This document shows, piece after piece, positions 8,250-18,400 of a DNA stretch of 18,983 bases. Position 1 is the stretch's first letter. Each line of letters starts with the position of its first letter. This DNA is from Gamarada debralockiae (Eukaryota > Ascomycota > Leotiomycetes > Helotiales > Hyphodiscaceae). The position numbers and the translations under genes are program-made. The notes beneath the pieces were generated by a model. That model saw only the letters and a program-made list of their open reading frames with translations, was not told the DNA's origin and ran no database searches. The DNA lies in assembly GCA_002803225.1 (NCBI GenBank), contig NXFV01001872.1, positions 1-18,983 on the forward strand, in the 5' to 3' direction.

Positions 8250-9960
8250 TCAAGTCGACCTATCTAATAGCTGACCATTCTTCGTTGCACCATACTTCTT
8301 GAGGTGCTCATCCATCTCGCTAGTCCTTCTGTTCCATGTCCTCCGCTCTAGCTCGTCCACTACTTGAAGCTCTTCCATGTCCCCAAATAAGTCTTGCTTA
8401 AGAAGCTCTAATTCGTCAAGTGGTGTAGCGCCATTTGCTCTCCTCGCTTTACATCGGCGCCGGCGGACTCGAATAATACCTCCGCGACGGCGACATTGCC
8501 GAAAACGCAGCAAAATGTAAAGGTGTTGCTCCAGTTTCGTCAGGCCGGTTGGCATCTTCGGAAGTGGCGTAATGATCGAGAAGGAAATTGATATTGTCCG
8601 CCGGGGACGGGTCTGTTTCTAGTAACGCTGAGTGTCATACAGTTAGTACCGCCATTTGATGTTGAAGTCACTGGGTTAGACCTTACCGTTGTCAAGAAGG
8701 CTGCCGTCAGATGGAATAACGTGAACCCATTATCACAGACAATAAGCTCGGGTGGTGAATTGGTGGCTGGAGGTCGAGTAGATAGCTCATCTGCTGCCTC
8801 GAACTAGCTGCGTACTGATGACTCGTATGGTGCTCCCCAGTCTGACCCGATTGTGTAAACTTAGTGTACTGAGCACCATGACTCAGCAGTATATCAGCAC
8901 ATCCAAAATCCTCCGTTTGGACCGCCACATCGAATGGTGTATGACCCTGACTCAGAGTCCTGGATTTACAAAACACCCAATCTCGCAACCGAGACGACGG
9001 AGACGCTCTAGGAAGGAGGAGGTGAGATTTGGTATATAACTGACGATGTAGTGTAAATTATTTCTGCCTGACGCGTCTGTTGCCGTGAGGTTTGCGCCTT
9101 TGTCAGATAGAGCTTGCATTGTCTCCTCGTCGCCTCAAAAGAGGGCTATGAACAGCGGGGCTGATTGGCGTGACCGCCCAGTTGTGTGGGACGGTTGACA
9201 TCGATTTCTGGAATGCGAGGAGTGATCGGACCATATCATTTGCCCCCCACCCAACGCAAGCGTCATGCAATGGGTTACGGCTCTCGGGGCATTCAGCTTC
9301 GTAAGCTTCAATAGCGGAGCGAGATATGAGGATTTGCAGAATTGGGCCCAGACACTCGGGATATGAGATGCCTCCTCCGTTCTGGAATCAAATGTATTTC
9401 GGCTGTTTGATCAGATGCTTAAATGCGGCCAGGTGAGACCTTCTCCGTCCATATCTTCAAAGGGGATTTCCCCATTGGCGTTGCCAATCTTCTCAAAGAA
9501 ACGCCGAGGATCATGCAATTCGTAATTGTCGCGGATTTTAGTTCCAAATATATCGAAACCCATGCCGCCATAAATTGTCCGAATTTGCACTCTGAATAGT
9601 CCATTCAAGCCATTTAGGGCGTAAAGATATGGAGAATGGGATTTTCATGACTGCAAGCAATCTATAGCAGTGCTTTTGAGCTTGTGGAGACTCTAGTTCT
9701 GCTCCCAGGATCAACCATCGAGAAGCCTGGTCGTAGTCGGCATTGTAGCCAAAACCTTCAATAAAGCACATTGAGAGCTCATATGACGCGGCTGCTATTC
9801 GAGCTTTGTGATTAGGGGACAGCCCTATCGCTAACTTTATGGACACTATTCGCTGAATGTCATTAGCTATCTCCGTCGCGATATTTTTTGGTAGTTGGAC
9901 TCTAATCTCACCAACTTTTTTCCAAGGTCGGTTAGTAAGCTTCAACTCAGGCGCTAATCA
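8250..9960 (-). pseudogene. Sel1/ankyrin-repeat protein, frameshifted and 5'-truncated
   Basis: Reading right to left: 'SYELSMCFIEGFGYNADYDQ' (about 9720-9780) continues into WLILGAELESPQAQ, a Sel1-type repeat. A frame change near 9600 leads to a region ending 'EDMDGEGLTWPHL'. Ankyrin fragments follow: 'NPLHDACVGWGANDMVRSLL' (about 9215-9275), 'DASGRNNLHYIVS' (about 9040-9080), 'GHTPFDVAVQTEDFGCADIL' (about 8880-8940), 'ETGATPLHFAAF' (about 8500-8540) and 'RANGATPLDELELL' (about 8400-8440). The frame ends at a stop at 8250-8252. Several frameshifts separate the pieces. The upstream side has no start codon: similarity stops near 9960 where LTR-like DNA begins, so the N-terminal domain (in some related fungal proteins a kinase) is lost. 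The gene is convergent with the kinase-like pseudogene. Confidence 0.72.
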
Positions 9961-10278
9961 CCCTCGGCTCACCCAGCTCACCTGAGCTGCCTGAGCAACC
10001 TGAACAGTCCCTGAGTAGTCCCTAAGCAACCTGAGCAGTACCCGCTTAACTAATGAGGCTAGATGTTGGCTTAGGGCGGATCAGGTTATTTTTATGACAG
10101 GCTAGCAAGAGTTATATTTCAAACTAACGCTACTGTATAATACAAAGAGAATACTCTAAGAAGAGAAGAAAAGAATACTTGGCAACAATCCAGTAGTAAG
10201 CAACTGGCTAGTTGCCATAGCGACGAACGCAGGCTGCCTTAGGCTGCCAAGTCCCACCTACGGGTGTAACCCGTCACA
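9961..10278 (-). mobile_element. Possible LTR fragment (minus orientation)
   Basis: On the minus strand this begins TGTGACGGGTTACACCCG (right end 10278), with a small hairpin at 10261-10273 (cgggt/acccg), a start typical of fungal LTRs. Toward 9961 it carries several near-repeats of 'ctgagcaacctgagca'. No matching CA-type left end or target duplication was found, so it may be truncated. It abuts the lost 5' end of the Sel1/ankyrin gene. The assignment rests on terminus shape only. Confidence 0.35.
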
Positions 10279-10664
10279 TTTTGGTCAAGATTTGACGATT
10301 ATTCCTAGGAGCCCAAAGAGGCTCCCAAAGATCCCGAACCGGACCTTTATGAAAATAGGTCTACGTTATCCCATGAGCCATTGGCCATAGCAATAAGGTA
10401 TGGGGCCTCATTTCAGGAGAGGAATTTGCTATAAATCCTCTCCCTGCCACTATTAACTATCTGAATTGTCCCTCTCTAACTACTAAGCTATTTCCAATCT
10501 CCCTTTGTAGATATCCCATATTCTACGCCTCTTTATTCTTCAAATTTATCTTAACTTATCTATACTCTCGTTATCGTTGGACTCTTCAGTATACCAAAGC
10601 GTAGATCACCAGAGGACTTCTTAAAGAAAGCCCGCGAGAATAGCTCCGAGAACAGTAAGAATAT
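10279..10664. other. Unassigned segment between two LTR-like pieces
   Basis: About 390 bp with a T/C-rich middle resembling a fungal promoter or leader ('ctataaatcctctccctgcc' at about 10429). A short open frame near its right end contains 'KRRSPEDFLKKARENSSEN' (about 10599-10655) and runs into the LTR-like element at 10665. No family was recognised and no start codon is visible in that frame. It could be the start of a gene broken by the insertion. Confidence 0.3.
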
Positions 10665-10915
10665 TGTGACGGCGGGATCAATGCAAAGGTCTAAAGCGCG
10701 GAGTTCGAAGATCACGGTGTATATTAAAATACTAAGCTACAGAAAGAAGGAAAGGAAAGGAAGAAAGAAAGAGGGTAAGCCTCGACTTTTATGGTACTAG
10801 CTGCACGACCATCCACCGGTTCCAGCCGCAAACAGGTCATGTGATGGTGCCAGCCATCACAGATATTGTTACTAGAGAAGAAGTCAAGAAAAGCTCTAAC
10901 TATATATCTTGAACA
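10665..10915 (+). mobile_element. Probable solo LTR (251 bp)
   Basis: Starts TGTGACGGCGGGATC and ends TTGAACA, the TG..CA form of LTRs. It is flanked by AATAT (10660-10664) and GATAT (10916-10920), a near 5-bp target duplication with one G/A difference that RIP could explain. A polypurine tract (about 10741-10775) lies inside. No internal retrotransposon genes are present, as expected for a solo LTR. The TSD is imperfect, so this remains probable only. Confidence 0.45.
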
Positions 10916-11467
10916 GATATACTCGCATAGTAGCGATATGGAAATAGTACGTCCCTACAATCCGAAATTTAGACTTTCAGAGTACTTAATTGTAACAGCT
11001 ACTGATAGCTAGGCAGGTAGGAGAGGTAGGTAGCCGGCAATCACGTGCGCGGGGTAGTCCAATACCTATGATAGCTACTATAGCTTGGAGGGCAGCGGGA
11101 GAAATTAGAATATATCAGATAAATCGTCGTACATATCGTAAGAGTAGAATAATAGTCACAGGTAGGTCTTAAGTAGGTAGGAAGTGTGTTTCCTTGAGTA
11201 TATCGTTGATTAAGTGAACTCAAGCTTACCCCTAAAGTTAGGTTAGTAAGCCTTGCTATATACTACTACTATGATAGTAGTATAGATAGCACTAAACTAT
11301 CTTCGGTGAGACAAAAGCTATTTATCGGCGAGGCCGATCTATTTGGTATTCGCGATACTCTAGATTTACGAAGCTTCTGTAGTGTAGTTCTGGTCTATAA
11401 GACCCCCCTAACAGTCAGCAACTACCTTCCCTTGACTCCTGGCCTTATCCCTAAGGCCCCTATTATA
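10916..11467. other. No intact gene; flank of the broken ankyrin array
   Basis: No recognisable protein. A hairpin with a 9-bp stem (11259-11267 with 11276-11284, 'tatactact'/'agtagtata') is present. An open frame from about 11306 leads into the ankyrin array, but its first 50 codons show no known domain. The N-terminal domains expected upstream of an ankyrin array are absent. Confidence 0.4.
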
Positions 11468-12460
11468 ACGCCATTGAACTCAGCCTCGGGCAACAGGAAT
11501 AGTGATTTGTTAAGCTTCTTCTCGAGAAGGGAGCTGATGTGACAGTTGCAAGCAAAGACGGTTGGACACCATTAAACTCAGCCTCTAATAATGGAAATAC
11601 TGATATTGTCTAGCTCCTACTTGAAAAGGGAGCCGACGTAATAGTTGCAAATAAAGACGGCTGGGCGCCATTAAACTCGGCCTCTAATAACGGACATATT
11701 AATATAGTCAAGCTCCTACTCGAGAATAGAGCTGATATGACAGTTACAAATAAAGACGGCTGGACGCCATTAAATTTGACCCCACTAAACGGACACATCA
11801 ATGTAGTCAAGTATCTGCTTGAGAAGGGAGCCGATATGATTGTAAGTCAAGACGGCTGGACGCCGTTGAACTCAGCGTCAAGTAACGGACACATCGATGT
11901 GGTTTGGCTCCTACTCGAGAAGGGAGCTGATATGGCAGTTCCAAATAAAGGCGGCCGGACGCCATTGAACTTAGCCTCAAGTAATGGACACGTCAATATA
12001 GTTAAGCTCCTACTCGAGAAGGGAGCCGACGTGATAGTTGCAAGCCGAGACAGATCGACGCCATTGCATATTGCCTCAAACAAAGGGCACGTCGAGGTAG
12101 TCAAGCTGCTGCTCGAAGAAAAAGGCGACGCCAATGCGAAGGATGGAAGGGGCTGGACGCCATTACACTGGGCTTCAGCTAATAGATACGAGACAGTCGT
12201 CCAGCTGCTACTCGAGGAAAAGGTCGATGTCGACTCGAAAGACAATGACGGTCAGACGCTGCTGTCATGGGCTACCGAGAACGGACACGAGGCAGTGGTC
12301 CAGCCGCTGCTCAAGAATGGCGCAGATATTGCAGCAGAGGCTACGATGGTTGAGACTGTCCTGCACTCGGCTGCCCAGGATGGGTACGAGGCAGTCGTTG
12401 ATAGAGAGCGGGATAGATGTTGAAGATGAGGATAAGCATAGAGAAAGGTCCCAACATTAG
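11468..12460 (+). pseudogene. Broken ten-unit ankyrin array (NLR-tail-like)
   Basis: Ten ankyrin units start (TPL or equivalent) at 11468, 11566, 11665, 11764, 11860, 11959, 12058, 12157, 12256 and 12355. The period is 99 bp with one 98-bp and one 96-bp step. The 98-bp step is a frameshift near 11503; the 96-bp step is an in-frame codon loss. An in-frame TAG lies at 11611-11613. The first six or seven units form one subtype ('DGWTPLNSASSNGHI' with 'VKLLLEKGAD'). The last three differ ('WTPLHWASANRY', 'QTLLSWATENGHEAVV') and resemble units of the NLR at 15463-18983. Another frameshift near 12398 moves the end into a frame closing with 'LIESGIDVEDEDKHRERSQH'. An open frame of 228 codons (11737-12423) exists, but with no start context or upstream domain it is unlikely to be a gene. 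Confidence 0.75.
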
Positions 12461-12994
12461 GCCACCTTAGAAGTAGTGTGGATCGGGGGAGAGGGTGTAT
12501 TGAGGATCGCAGATTAGTAGGAGGGATCGAGGAGTCGCCGCAAGCTGAGCACGGCCGATTGCTTCCCTGTCTTAGAGGATTGAGGGGGAGCGTTCAAAAA
12601 ACCAAGGAAAAGGGTTCGATATGTAGAAGTACTTCAGTGAATACCTCACAGGCTATAAGTTAGTATTTTGAGGCGTATTGTTTGCTACGAAGGGTTTTGA
12701 GAATGCGGTATGATACAATGGAATTGTCCAAGGAACTGAACACGAGATTGCGATAAATGTCTGTAGTTAATACATCCATTATTTCCGATAAATATGTTGC
12801 GCCTCATGTCTGCTTCCGATATCAACCTCTCCATTTTCTATTGTGGGTGGTTTCGCCCAGCATCTGACCACATCCCCCTCGCTTCGCTTTCCACACCCCT
12901 TCCCTCCACCGTACCAGCCCCCGCGATGGACTGGCCGACAGAAGGATAAAGTCTTTTTAGAGCTTGAGCTGCTGCCTGTCCACCTACGGGAGGA
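12461..12994. other. No gene recognised
   Basis: Spacer between the broken ankyrin array and the 3' end of the Myb-like pseudogene. Open frames here are short, mostly opposite or beside the neighbouring genes, with no recognisable domain. Confidence 0.4.
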
Positions 12995-12997
12995 AGC

Positions 12998-14248
12998 CTA
13001 CTCGCCTCTGGGCCGTATCATGTTCCAGCGCGTGCGTACTGTGGGCCAAGTCCTCCCAGGTAACTTGCCAAAGATCCATTCCCAAGACTTACCCTCTTTC
13101 TTGTATGCCAGGAAGCGCTGCTCGTCTAGGTCTGACCATCGGCTATGATTGCTCGTGCGCGGACGTCCCTGCTCGTCCTCGCTCGAATATCCGTCATTGT
13201 TGCTGCTGGGATTAGGATCGCCATCGCTCAAACCACCGTCGTGATCGCTGCTGGGCGGCTTACTCCCTTGCGATGCAAAAGTCTCGGTATCCACGACTTT
13301 GCCATTTTGGGATTAGACATGCGTATAGTAAGATGTCGTGCCATTGCTTTCAGCAACACCCTCCTTTCAACTTCATCGAATAATGAACCAGCATTGTCCC
13401 AATGCTCCGGTGAGGGAGGGCATCATGGATTTCTTTCTATGAGCAGCCATCGGTCCTCATCTGGAGTAGTGTGGCATCCTCTTCGGTTGTCCATTGAACA
13501 CGCTTTTCCTGGGGTCGCAACGATGCTGGACGTATCTTAGAATATGTAGCAGCGTCATGGCGGATTGGAGACTTTGTTACCGCCTTCCTGCTAGAACAGA
13601 TTTCCCATGCTTCAGGATTCATTGGTAGGTTAAGGTACTCCGAGATAGGTGGCAGTTTGAACTCGAGATTGTACGTTATATTATCCTCAATCCTAGTGCG
13701 GTTGAGGAAGCCATGGAAGGGCTATTCCTGATACTTGGTAAGTGGTGCTGCACCAGTTGCCGCACCAGTTGCCGCAGAAGGACTCCGAGAGGGTCGCGAG
13801 GCATAGTGCTGCTTGTCATCGACCAAGTTCGAGGGACATCCGTGATCAGCCTGGGGCTGCGCGTCACCAATCTTGAGGCGGGAGGTTGAAGGCGATACGA
13901 GGCGGCGAGACCGTCAGACGTGGAGAGGTGTAGTCACGACAGGCGCTGAGCGCGGCTTTCATCGCTTTGCAGGATGTGGGTCCTCATTGCTTGCGTCGCA
14001 GGTGTCATCGGTGTTTACGGAGGGTGGGTTTCGCTGCTAATCTCTGCATGCACCTCCTGACGCCCCAGCTTCTCTCCCCGTTTTCCCGACTTAAGCTCGC
14101 CGCCGGGTGCCGGGTCGGATGGAGTAGAAGGACTAGGACTTCGGGAGGCTCGTGAAGTATAGCGGTACTCGTCGTTGATCGGATGCTTGAGATGGATATG
14201 AGGCTGTGATTGGTTCAAGGATGGGGGCGAAGAGGCGGCTTGAGACAT
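12998..14248 (-). pseudogene. Two-repeat Myb/SANT-like protein with four in-frame stops
   Basis: The minus-strand protein starts MSQAASSPPSLNQSQP (ATG at 14246-14248) with a Ser/Pro-rich N-terminus. After a frameshift near 14015 it continues in one frame through 'TSRLKIGDAQPQADHGCPSN' (about 13830-13880), then 'YQE-stop-PFHGFLNRTR' (stop at 13722-13724) and 'LEFKLPPISEYLNLP'. A first Myb/SANT repeat, 'VQWTTEEDATLLQMRTDGCS' then stop at 13437-13439 then 'KEIHDALPHRS', follows. After another frame change (frameshift or intron, about 13300-13400) a second repeat reads 'RWSDLDEQRFLAYKKEGKSW' and 'WIFGKLPGRTWPTVRTRW', ending at 12998. Other stops are TGA at 13959-13961 and 13914-13916. Both TAGs fit TGG-to-TAG, replacing the Trp expected there; on the opposite strand this is CpA-to-TpA. 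Myb-like domains bind DNA; the role of this family is unknown. Confidence 0.78.
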
Positions 14249-14249
14249 G

Positions 14250-15200
14250 TTCCATTAGCGATATGTTCCTCAAGTTCTTCCAAACTAGAATTCTCCTCAA
14301 TCAGCTACTTACTTCTAAGGCAGCGACTCCCTTGCATTTCCAACCACTAACCAATACGCAGTGTCTGTCTTCCTCGTCCCTGCCACTCTGCTGACACCCT
14401 CGTACCCAAGCTCGCTCTTCCATGCTTTCCCAATGCTAGGTGCTCCGTGGTTCAATACATTGTATTGTTCGACTCGCCGTACGCGGCGCCCGCGCGAACA
14501 AGCTGTTATCATATGGTAATACCTCCGCAACTATTCCGGGTGGTCATAAGCCCGTAGGCCGGAAGGTAGTCCCGTTGCTTTGTACCAGACGTCGAATACC
14601 TCCACACGTATCAAAAGATCCTCCCTTAGTGATGGTCTATGATAAAGCCTTATCCATGCGCGGCTCGAGCCTTCGATCGTATCGCTCAGCTTTTCGCTGG
14701 TGGGTGAGTTGGGTGCCACGTTGCGGCTCCGCAATTTCCGAGTGCCCTCAGCTAAAGAAAAACTTTCCATCGCGGTACCAGAGGTTCCTTATTCGACGTG
14801 AAGGTCACGGTAACCGAAGTTCCGCGACTTAACTGTTATATGCCGGCTAAGGGCCTGCTTCTGACATATCGTGACATCGATGGGGTGGTTTTGTACAGGT
14901 TTGGTGGTAATTCCGCTGTTCGTGATGGTCTTGGTCGCACCGCGCAAATCCTCCCACACTAGGTAGCAACAGCTCCGATCACCACTACACTTCTACCTGA
15001 GACTATTTGGCTCTCACGAGTGTAACGAGTCATACTGGAAGGTTCGTAGGCCTCTCGTCTACAGTCGCTTAGAAACCCAGCTTTCGCTTTGCGCACTGCT
15101 GGAATTGGGCCTCGCATATTAATCTACCAGGCCAAACCGCCACCTAGCTTGAGGTAGTCTAGCACTAGACATGAGCTTGACGAGATTACAGATGAAGCTC
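14250..15200. other. Unassigned region with weak minus-strand coding signal
   Basis: A minus-strand frame is open from about 14990 to 14531 except for one TAA at 14789-14791. It includes 'DLRGATKTITNSGITTKPVQ' (about 14890-14950) and, from ATG 14770, 'MESFSLAEGTRKLRSRNV'. A further minus-strand piece lies at 15000-15125 ('MRGPIPAVRKAKAGF'). The pieces could be remnants of a broken gene upstream of the Myb-like one, but no family was recognised. The overlapping plus-strand frame at 14440-14832 shows no domain. Confidence 0.3.
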
Positions 15201-15462
15201 CATTAATCAGTCTCTGTAAGTTGAAAGATGAATTGCAATAAGTTACAAGAAAGGTTAGTGTGCGGTGTTGTGTATGATGATGCCTGAATGTTCAGCTCTA
15301 CCCCACGTTTTATCCTGCTTCTTTGCGCAATCGTGAACCCCAGCCTCATCTCACAATCCTCTCTAGCCAAGCTCCCCACTGTTCTCCAATCTCTCCTCAG
15401 GAGGGTCTTCCAGCTACTTTTCAATTGAAGCTCACTGCTATTCGTTTGGGACTTTCATCGTC
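15201..15462 (+). promoter_or_regulatory. Presumed promoter and leader of the NLR gene
   Basis: The last 130 bp before the ATG are rich in C and T (for example 'cctctctagccaagctcccc' near 15358), as in many fungal promoters and leaders. No clear TATA box was found. Limits are approximate. Confidence 0.4.
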
Positions 15463-18400
15463 ATGTCTAACCTACTGGCGATTGCTTCGCGACTGAAGCC
15501 TGAAATTCGCCTGGCGCAAGCTGTTTCGCTGTTTGACGCCGACCTCTCGAACGATCAGAAAGCTGCCCTTCGTACCTACAGATCTCAACTTCAAGATGCT
15601 CCCCCAGGTCCTAGCGACGTCATGCGCTTGACCGCCGAGATTGACCGTCGCGCAACTGGAACGATTGGCGGCGGACGTTGCTTTGGACCAAGAATGACAA
15701 ATTTCCTCTACGGCGTTCAGCAATTCGCTGCAATTGGGGACGTCGTAATAGGCGGCTCCCAGAACCTTATTGCTTGTGGTGTCTGGTCGCTGGTACGACT
15801 GTCATTACTTGTCAGTGCCTCTCTACCCTCTTTACTACATGTGTTACTAATACATTTTTAGTCGATTGTAAACTTCTCTTCCTGTCTCGAAAAGTTATCA
15901 AGTCTCCTCATGAACGCTGGCCGGTCAGCACCCCGTTACCAAAGGATCGCCTTACTCTATTCCCGATCTAAGAAACTACAATCACATCTGTTCGAATACT
16001 TTATTGTGGTGGTCGGCCTTTGTCATATGCTGTTTAGGTTCACACAGAAGTCGACTATTAGCCAATTTGCATCGAGTCTCAGCGACTCCCAGCTGAAAAC
16101 GTACCAATCGGACCTCGATATCTGGGCAAATTCGATCAAAGAGGAGGAGAGCATACTAGTAGCAGAGAAGATTGAGGAAGAAGCCCAAGAAAATACCCGG
16201 TTTCGAGCTCTTTTAAGTAAGGGTTCTATATCTACTTCACTTGAGCAAAAGTTGAAGACAAAACTACGAGTCCTCGATTTTTGCTCTACATACGATTACG
16301 AGACACCATGGAAGCAGACTCGAAAGGTCGGAAACGCAACTCTTTTTAATCGAACGGCTGCCTACCAAGACTGGAAAGGCCAAGTAGATTCCTGTACACT
16401 TCTATATACAGGCAAGCTAGGATCTGGAAAATCCGTTCTACTAGCAAATATTGTCGATGATCTAAATCTCTACGTTCATAGCAAAGATATCGTAGTAGCT
16501 TATTTCTTTTGCCGTCACGATATTTCCGAAAGTTTAGACGCAGGGACAGTCATTAGGTCTCTAGTTCGACAATTGCTACGCCCTATTCCAGACCTTGCGA
16601 TGGTAGCTGGGTTTTTGGACGACACTGCTTTAGCTCCGGATTTCGAACACGTGTTTAGTTTGCTTCGACAGGCCCTTCCATCTACCTATAAAGCGTATTT
16701 CATCTTGGATGGACTGGATGAATGTGACTACGACGAGAGAAATACACTGATCCTACAACTCCGGAAGCTCCAGGACACATTTACTATGCTTCTTTGCATT
16801 TCATTCAGACTGGAGCCCGACAATGTCCTGAAATTAAACCCGAAAGACTTTACTGCGCCTAGGAGCATCTCAATTCCCGAAAACAATCCCGATATTGAGT
16901 CTTTCATCGAGAAAGAATTAGAGACCTGCATAGAGTCCAAGAAGTTAATGATAGGAAATCCTACTCTAATATTAGAAATACGAGATGCTCTTCTCCAAGG
17001 GTCTCAGGGCATGTTTCTCTGGGTAGCTCTCCAAATTATATCCTTATGCGCTATGAAAACAGATGACGCTATACGTCGAGCTCTAGTAGATCTTCCTAAA
17101 GATCTTTCAGAAACGTTTGCTCGTATCCTAGCGAGATCGGAAGTAGCAGGACAGCCGTATCAGAGGCGGATCCTAGAGCTCGTCACTGTGGCCCAACGTC
17201 CATTGCAAGTCGAAGAACTTCGAGAAGCCTTAAGCGTAGTTCCTGGCAATACTACCTGGAACCCGGCAACCCTTCTTAATAACATATATTCGACACTTGC
17301 TTGTTGTGGAAGCCTCGTTATTGTCGATGAAGAGGAGTTGACCGTACGACTTGTGCACCACAGCGTCAAGCAATACCTCCTCACTAGGTTCAATACCTCA
17401 ACTAGCATCAGGTTCACGACAGCCGAAGCACATAGGGCAATGAGAGATATCATCATTACCTACCTGAATTACGGCATTTTTGAAACACAACTGTCTGCTA
17501 GAGTAGTTCCGCAAATAATGACAGGATCAGCGCCGTCTAAAATCATTCGTTCAACTCTAGACTCCTCCGGCAGCGTTCGAAATCTTGCATTAAAGCTTTT
17601 GAAGTCCAAGAGAGCGCCTAACTATGATGTTGGCCAAACCCTTGCAGAGGCTAGCAAGCTTTTCAATTTCCGTCCAGTTGGTGAATTTCACTTTTATTCC
17701 TATGCGAGGTCATCCTGGCAACAGCACATCTTGTGCAGTTTAGAGCTGGAGCCTGTCATAAATAACCTACTACTCCGATTACTCCAAAAAGGGACAATAG
17801 ATACAAGTGTAAGAGACAAATGTGGTCAGACGCTTCTGTCGCAGGTAGCAGAGCGAGGGCACGAGGCTATCGTCAAACTGCTGCTCGCGACAGACGAGGT
17901 AAACATCGAGTCGAAAGATAATAACGGTCGGACACCACTATTATTAGCTATCCAAAATGGGCACGAGGCCGTCGTCAAGCTACTGCTCGATACGGGCGAG
18001 ATCGATGCTAATACAAAAGATGATAGTGGTTTGACACCACTATGGTACGCTGTCCGGAACGGGCACCAGGCCGTTGTCAAGCTACTGCTCGACATAGGCA
18101 AGGTCGATGCTAATGTAAAGGATGACAGTGGTTGGACGCCGCTATGGTACGCTGTCCAGAACGGGCATGAGGCCATTGTCAAGCTGCTGCTCGATACAGG
18201 CAAGGTCAATGCCAATGCAAAGACTGACAGTAATCAGACGCTGCTGCTATGGGCTACTGAGAACGGGAATGAGGCTATTGTCAAGCTGCTGCTTGATAGA
18301 GGCAAGGTTGATACCAATGCAAAGGATAATAGTGGTTTGACGCCGCTATGGTACGCTGTCCAGAACAGGCACAAGGCTATCATCAAGCAGCTACTCAATA

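Noticed and set aside
9888..10283. 'ttttg' near 9888 and at 10279 as a target duplication for the left LTR-like piece
   Set aside because: The sequence after the left copy does not begin with TG, and it lies inside the Sel1-type coding relic.
11610..12245. Minus-strand frames at 11610-11810 and 11847-12245
   Set aside because: Antisense shadows of the broken ankyrin array on the plus strand.
12843..13540. Plus-strand frames at 12843-13148, 12964-13215 and 13145-13540
   Set aside because: They lie mostly opposite the Myb/SANT-like relic, whose minus-strand frames carry recognisable domains.
14440..14832. 130-codon plus-strand frame as a gene
   Set aside because: No recognisable domain and overlapped by an equally open minus-strand frame; coding status undecided.
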